Shown piece after piece: positions 27,821 to 30,998 of a stretch of 30,998 nucleotides of DNA (position 1 is its first letter; every line of letters starts with the position of its first letter). This stretch comes from a virus. The notes under the pieces are model-generated. The model was given only the letters and a program-made list of their open reading frames with translations, made no database searches and was not told the origin of the DNA. The stretch spans positions 1 through 30,998 of the IMG/VR virus record IMGVR_UViG_3300025174_000078. One strand, given 5' to 3'. A program made the position numbers and the translations under genes.

Positions 27821-28804
27821 TTATGTGATATCGGTCGCTGTCTTGACCTCGATCTTATAGCCATCTCCTCCGGCAATGCCAATACCGCGCATCGTTACAC
27901 CGGCCATAATGAGATCGCCAAGACCTGAAAGGCCAAGATCGTAGGTTTCATACACTCCCCGGAAGATTTGCAATTGAACCGCCTCGGTAGATGCGGCATA
28001 TGTCGCACCTGGGTAGCTTTCAAGTTTGACTGCCTTCTGGGTCGTTGCGACGAAGATATTGTACTCGGTTTTATCAATGAAATCCAGCTCTGTCGTGAGC
28101 GTGATCTCAGTTTCTCCGAAGCTGACGTAGCTTGCACTTCGGTCACGAACAATGCGGTTTTGCGCCTCGGCGTTGAAATTAGCTTCGAACTCGAATCCAT
28201 TAAAGTCACTGACAACAGCATACGTCGGGGTGAGGCTGGAAGCGCCTGTACTAATCGCCGTAGCGTCTGCGCCAAAGAGAGTCGGAGCAGACCACGTAGG
28301 AGTATCGCCAGAGGCGGTATTGTCTTTCTCACCGACGAGCGTGCCACCTAGCTTGAGAATGCCGCCGTCCACAAAGAGTCGGAGAGACCCTAGCGTGCAG
28401 CCTGAATAACCGAACTCGACATTATTACGCTCGATTGTAATGGATGCGGTTCTCTGTACCGCTCCTGAAGCTGCCGTCGAAGTAGCACCAGCATCCGAGG
28501 GTACAAACGTATAGACAAAGGGACCTGCCCCTGTCTTAGTAATCGTATGTCGAGTGCAGTACAACAGATATGGCAAGAACTTGGATTCTATTTCCAACTC
28601 GAAATCGCCCTCGATGTGATAGTAACCCTGCTTCACATCGGAGACAATCGTATCTTCCCTAATCTGTGGAGAATAGTAACGATCCTCCACATATCGGAAA
28701 GACTCCGAAATAATCGGAATATAAACAGTTGGCGAGACGTAAGTGCCCTTTACTGATTCAAGAGCGAGCCCTAGCCAACCACTACCGGACAGACCAGCGG
28801 GCAT
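27821..28804 (-). CDS. Major tail tube protein
   Basis: A 327-residue beta-rich protein. The opening LSGSGWLGLALESVKGTYVS, followed by IPIISESFRYVEDRYYSP and GYYHIEGDFELEIE, is the pattern of siphophage tail tube proteins that begin with a short loop and strand. Later strands include ASITIERNNVEFGYSGC and DFNGFEFEANFNAEAQN. Its place just before the Ig-like and chaperone genes fits the tube. The ATG overlaps the previous stop. Confidence 0.78.
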   Translation of the reverse strand: MPAGLSGSGWLGLALESVKGTYVSPTVYIPIISESFRYVEDRYYSPQIREDTIVSDVKQGYYHIEGDFELEIESKFLPYLLYCTRHTITKTGAGPFVYTFVPSDAGATSTAASGAVQRTASITIERNNVEFGYSGCTLGSLRLFVDGGILKLGGTLVGEKDNTASGDTPTWSAPTLFGADATAISTGASSLTPTYAVVSDFNGFEFEANFNAEAQNRIVRDRSASYVSFGETEITLTTELDFIDKTEYNIFVATTQKAVKLESYPGATYAASTEAVQLQIFRGVYETYDLGLSGLGDLIMAGVTMRGIGIAGGDGYKIEVKTATDIT

Positions 28805-29013
28805 TAATCGTCACCGCCCTTCGCTACAGACCCAACTTCAACGTTGGGGTTGTTCCTGAATGCTTCAGAAAGCTTCATCCCCGAACGAGCTTCAAAGGCT
28901 TCTTCCTCAGCCTTTGAGAAATCAACAGTCTTACCATTGACGAGCATGCCCAGGCCCCTTACATGAAGCTCAGCACCTTCGGGCAACGACTCATCTTTCA
29001 AAGTAACCTTCAT
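28804..29013 (-). CDS. Hypothetical small protein, 69 aa, before the tail tube gene
   Basis: A 69-residue acidic protein with LHVRGLGMLVNGKTVDFSKA, then a helix rich in Glu (EEEAFEARSG), and an acidic end (AKGGDD). I recall similar short proteins next to tail tube genes of actinophages, with unknown function. GGAGG precedes the ATG. Its stop overlaps the tail tube gene start. Confidence 0.6.
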   Translation of the reverse strand: MKVTLKDESLPEGAELHVRGLGMLVNGKTVDFSKAEEEAFEARSGMKLSEAFRNNPNVEVGSVAKGGDD

Positions 29014-29031
29014 ATAGGAGCCTCCAGACTA

Positions 29032-29505
29032 TTAAGAATCAGCATAATTCACTTGCGACTGCCCTAACCACAAGAGACGAGTAGTTACGATTCTTGTTCC
29101 TGCCTCCCTAAGTACAACTCCTGGGATTTCACGAACGACCCTTCCCGAGCCGCCTATGAGACGGTTCTCGCCTGCATCTCCTTCTCTAAGCGCCCGATTG
29201 TTTGGCTGATGGAGAAACCGCACGACTCCCGTAGCCAATTCCATGTCTTCAATATTACGAATAGCTCGGGTAGATTCATAGTTGGCATGGTAGATCCAAA
29301 AGGACGCCTCGAAGGTAAGAAGGAATCGCTGCGTTCCATGATCCTCTCGCATGAGATCACCCATCGAAACTTGTAGCGCAGGATATTCAGGCATGAGGTT
29401 TTCATCTTGCGTCGCGACATATTGGATACCGAGCAATCCTTGGTTTGTCTTGAGAAGTTCAACGAACCTCTTAAGCAGCTCCTCTGGGCGTGAATACATT
29501 GCCAT
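29032..29505 (-). CDS. Tail terminator-like protein, 157 aa
   Basis: A 157-residue protein with LLKRFVELLKTNQGLLGIQY, LLTFEASFWIYHANYESTRA and GVVLREAGTRIVTTRLLW. The mix of an N-terminal helix and central strands matches the size of siphophage tail terminators, which cap the finished tail tube. It sits between the virion morphogenesis-like gene and the tail tube, where terminators normally lie. Function is inferred from position and size. Confidence 0.65.
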   Translation of the reverse strand: MAMYSRPEELLKRFVELLKTNQGLLGIQYVATQDENLMPEYPALQVSMGDLMREDHGTQRFLLTFEASFWIYHANYESTRAIRNIEDMELATGVVRFLHQPNNRALREGDAGENRLIGGSGRVVREIPGVVLREAGTRIVTTRLLWLGQSQVNYADS

Positions 29506-29506
29506 C

Positions 29507-30046
29507 TCATGTAAATGCCGTGAACGTCCCTACTTGAGTGCGAACCTCGCGGCGAAATATACCACCCAATACAAGACCGCCTGCTAACCACTCATCAGCG
29601 CGATTTACGATCTTCTGCTCTGCATCGCTAGATAGTCCAACGAATGACCTTCGCGGGATTCTTTGGCCTCCTGCACCCTCGGGCTGCTCATGGTAGGGCC
29701 AGTAATCGGGAAGTCTCGATGTGTCGAAAAACACCCCCACAGGAGTAGCGATCCAAGCATCCTCCGAGATCGCCCTCTGGTACATCTCTGTCGAAAGTCG
29801 CAGAATTCCGACCTGCTCAGGCGCGGGCTGTGCAAGTTCTTGCCAAGGGTGCCCATCGGGGTCGGTTTCCGTTTCAAACCGCTCAGCCATATCGACTTGA
29901 GCGCGCTGTTTTGCGCCCTCCATAAGCACCTGAGTATTCTCTAGATACCGCTCAAGCTGTACTAGTTGATACTCAATTACGGGGGGGTCTGGATACAGCC
30001 AGTCGAACTCAAGTCCGATTGTTGCCGGAAACGAGACAGGTCGCAA
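29507..30046 (-). CDS. Phage virion morphogenesis / tail completion-like protein
   Basis: A 179-residue protein from the TTG at 30046 (GAGAAGAGA upstream). The block DMAERFETETDPDGHPWQEL, then LRLSTEMYQRAI, PYHEQPEGAG and RIPRRSFVGLS, is the signature of Mu gpG-like virion morphogenesis / HK97 gp10-like head-tail joining proteins. They help connect head and tail during assembly. The start overlaps the small gene at 30009-30182 by 38 bases. Confidence 0.78.
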   Translation of the reverse strand: MRPVSFPATIGLEFDWLYPDPPVIEYQLVQLERYLENTQVLMEGAKQRAQVDMAERFETETDPDGHPWQELAQPAPEQVGILRLSTEMYQRAISEDAWIATPVGVFFDTSRLPDYWPYHEQPEGAGGQRIPRRSFVGLSSDAEQKIVNRADEWLAGGLVLGGIFRREVRTQVGTFTAFT

Positions 30047-30182
30047 TCTCTTCTCTCAATCGTAGGCGCTGCTTCTCGGTCAGATTATGTTTCAAAGCCA
30101 TAACATCGGCTACTTCATACGCGGTTCTACGTAGGTCACGCGCTTTGCCAATAGCCTCAGCTTTGGCCTTGGAGTATGACAT
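30009..30182 (-). CDS. Hypothetical basic protein, 57 aa
   Basis: An open 57-codon frame on the - strand starts at ATG 30182 and ends at TGA 30009. The product is helical and basic (SYSKAKAEAIGKARDLRRTA, LTEKQRLRLREE) with no metal motif. It overlaps the next gene by 38 bases and starts next to the end of the connector gene, filling what would otherwise be a 140-base gap. I do not recognise a family. Confidence 0.5.
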   Translation of the reverse strand: MSYSKAKAEAIGKARDLRRTAYEVADVMALKHNLTEKQRLRLREEIATCLVSGNNRT

Positions 30183-30185
30183 TAA

Positions 30186-30626
30186 CTACCATCTCATGTC
30201 CATGCTAAATTTTGGTTCTGTATTCTTATCGGGGTAAAAGAAAGAACTGTCAAATGCAGTTCCTATTTCTTCGGTTACTTCTGCCAATATCACTTCGCCA
30301 GTGCGGACTTTCTCAAGCATGTCCATAGCGATATCGTATATCCGCTGTGGATAGGTTCGGTCCCAATCTGGTAAGTCTTCGGAAAGTTTCTTTGCATAGT
30401 AGAACGCTGCAATGAGCCGACCCGCGCATGCCCTGATGTACTCAGGGGTCGTATCGGGGTCGGCCCATGCAGTTAGTGTCGTTTGTGAGAAGACGCTTGA
30501 TAGATATCCCTTGATGAGCCGCTCAATATCAGTCTGAAGCAGCAGAATCTCGGGGTTTCCATCAGTAGCCTTGAACTTATCCGGTGGAAGCCAGGTCTTG
30601 ATATCTTCAAGGCTAGCGAGCGCCAC
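30186..30626 (-). CDS. Head-tail connector-like protein, 146 aa
   Basis: The protein begins LASLEDIKTWLPPDKF and continues with helices (LLLQTDIERLIKGYLSS, RACAGRLIAAFYYAKKLSE). This all-alpha layout of about 145 residues is typical of gp6/gp15-like connectors that dock to the portal. It lies between a small head gene and tail completion genes. The GTG start at 30626 directly follows the previous gene's stop. Assignment rests on helical pattern and gene order. Confidence 0.65.
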   Translation of the reverse strand: MALASLEDIKTWLPPDKFKATDGNPEILLLQTDIERLIKGYLSSVFSQTTLTAWADPDTTPEYIRACAGRLIAAFYYAKKLSEDLPDWDRTYPQRIYDIAMDMLEKVRTGEVILAEVTEEIGTAFDSSFFYPDKNTEPKFSMDMRW

Positions 30627-30947
30627 CTACTTTGACTCTCCCTTCGGCAGTTGACTACTGCCCTCCGAGATATGTGCGAGTTCGGAAGCGGCTTCCTCTT
30701 CCTCGACAGCCGACATTTCGGTAGCTTCTCGAAGCTGTTGACGAACGAATGCGACCGCTGATCCAGGGAAGTTCTTTGGGGCGGGAAATTGCTTCGTTCG
30801 AATTGATCCAGCGTCGATTAGTGCCTGCCAATCGGCATCAGAGAGCTTTAGATCAGATTTGCTTACCTGATTCCCGCGCTCTATGTCGATTGGTTTGTCA
30901 GCCGTGCCCGCTCTAATTGGAGACCATGCGTAGTGTGCCACTCTCAT
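30627..30947 (-). CDS. Small head-region protein, 106 aa
   Basis: A 106-residue protein with a folded N-terminal half (HYAWSPIRAGTADKPIDIER, LKLSDADWQALIDAGSI) and an acidic end (VEEEEAASELAHISEGSSQL). Such short proteins often follow the major capsid gene in siphophages, but I do not recognise its family. The ATG at 30947 is preceded by GGAGAGGA. Function is not assigned. Confidence 0.6.
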   Translation of the reverse strand: MRVAHYAWSPIRAGTADKPIDIERGNQVSKSDLKLSDADWQALIDAGSIRTKQFPAPKNFPGSAVAFVRQQLREATEMSAVEEEEAASELAHISEGSSQLPKGESK

Positions 30948-30953
30948 CCTCTC

Positions 30954-30998
30954 CTAGAACGCCGTTGCACCGAATGCGGTCTTGATGAGATAACCGGC
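30954..30998 (-). CDS. C-terminal end of a probable major capsid gene (partial)
   Basis: The - strand frame running in from the right edge gives GYLIKTAFGATAF and then TAG at 30956-30954. Only 14 codons lie in the window. The gene order (before the small head protein and connector) and the hydrophobic, Thr/Ala-rich ending fit the last strand of an HK97-type capsid protein, but this is weak evidence on its own. Confidence 0.35.
   Translation of the reverse strand, partial: AGYLIKTAFGATAF

Noticed and set aside
1-30998. Lysogeny genes, integrase, attachment site or CRISPR array
   Set aside because: No integrase or repressor-like protein and no direct-repeat array were found; the region could still lie outside the window.

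Overview
The window is a piece of a tailed dsDNA phage genome, probably a long non-contractile (siphovirus-like) phage. I see no host genes, rRNA, tRNA, integrase or CRISPR. The lytic module (endolysin with a C-terminal NlpC/P60-like Cys/His domain, and an r1t-like holin) together with a UDG-PolA fusion and a MazG-like protein suggests a Gram-positive host, perhaps an actinobacterium. This is inference: base composition is only moderately GC and nothing identifies the host directly.

Layout. About 1-17,456 is a + strand early/replication block of roughly 40 tightly packed genes, many joined by ATGA, GTGA or TAATG overlaps. About 17,636-30,998 is a - strand late block, read from right to left: the end of a probable capsid gene, head-tail connector genes, tail completion and terminator genes, tail tube, an Ig-like tail protein, tail assembly chaperones G and G-T, the tape measure, distal tail, hub and receptor-binding-like proteins, a membrane coiled-coil protein, endolysin and holin. 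The two blocks converge on a hairpin-rich 180-base gap (17,457-17,635).

Replication and recombination genes are spread through the + block: a RecB/Cas4-like nuclease with probable Fe-S cysteines, a Sak4-like RecA-fold ATPase followed by a DUF669-like (SSB-type) protein, an AEP (RepB-type) primase fused to a DUF3987-like ATPase, a MazG-like pyrophosphohydrolase, a dNMP kinase, a UDG-like/3'-5' exonuclease/DNA polymerase A fusion, an HNH endonuclease and a RuvC-like resolvase. Between them lie many small proteins, several carrying Cys/His zinc-ribbon patterns. Eight small genes (including one doubtful one) were found by direct translation in short overlapping frames (2423, 3343, 5014, 5338, 7417, 9704, 15013, 16019). 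An HNH gene at about 16,678 and a 57-aa gene on the - strand at 30,009-30,182 were found the same way.

Most notable observations: a -1 frameshift signal (GGGTTTT preceded by AGGAGG) that extends the tail chaperone in frame up to the tape measure start; a UDG-like domain that keeps four Fe-S cysteines but has lost its usual catalytic residues; two hairpins sharing a GGGGGTA/TACCCCC stem, one just upstream of the primase operon (possibly gating a ribosome binding site) and one at the convergent boundary; two GC-rich, structured, apparently non-coding islands; and an HNH gene with no canonical start codon in its frame.
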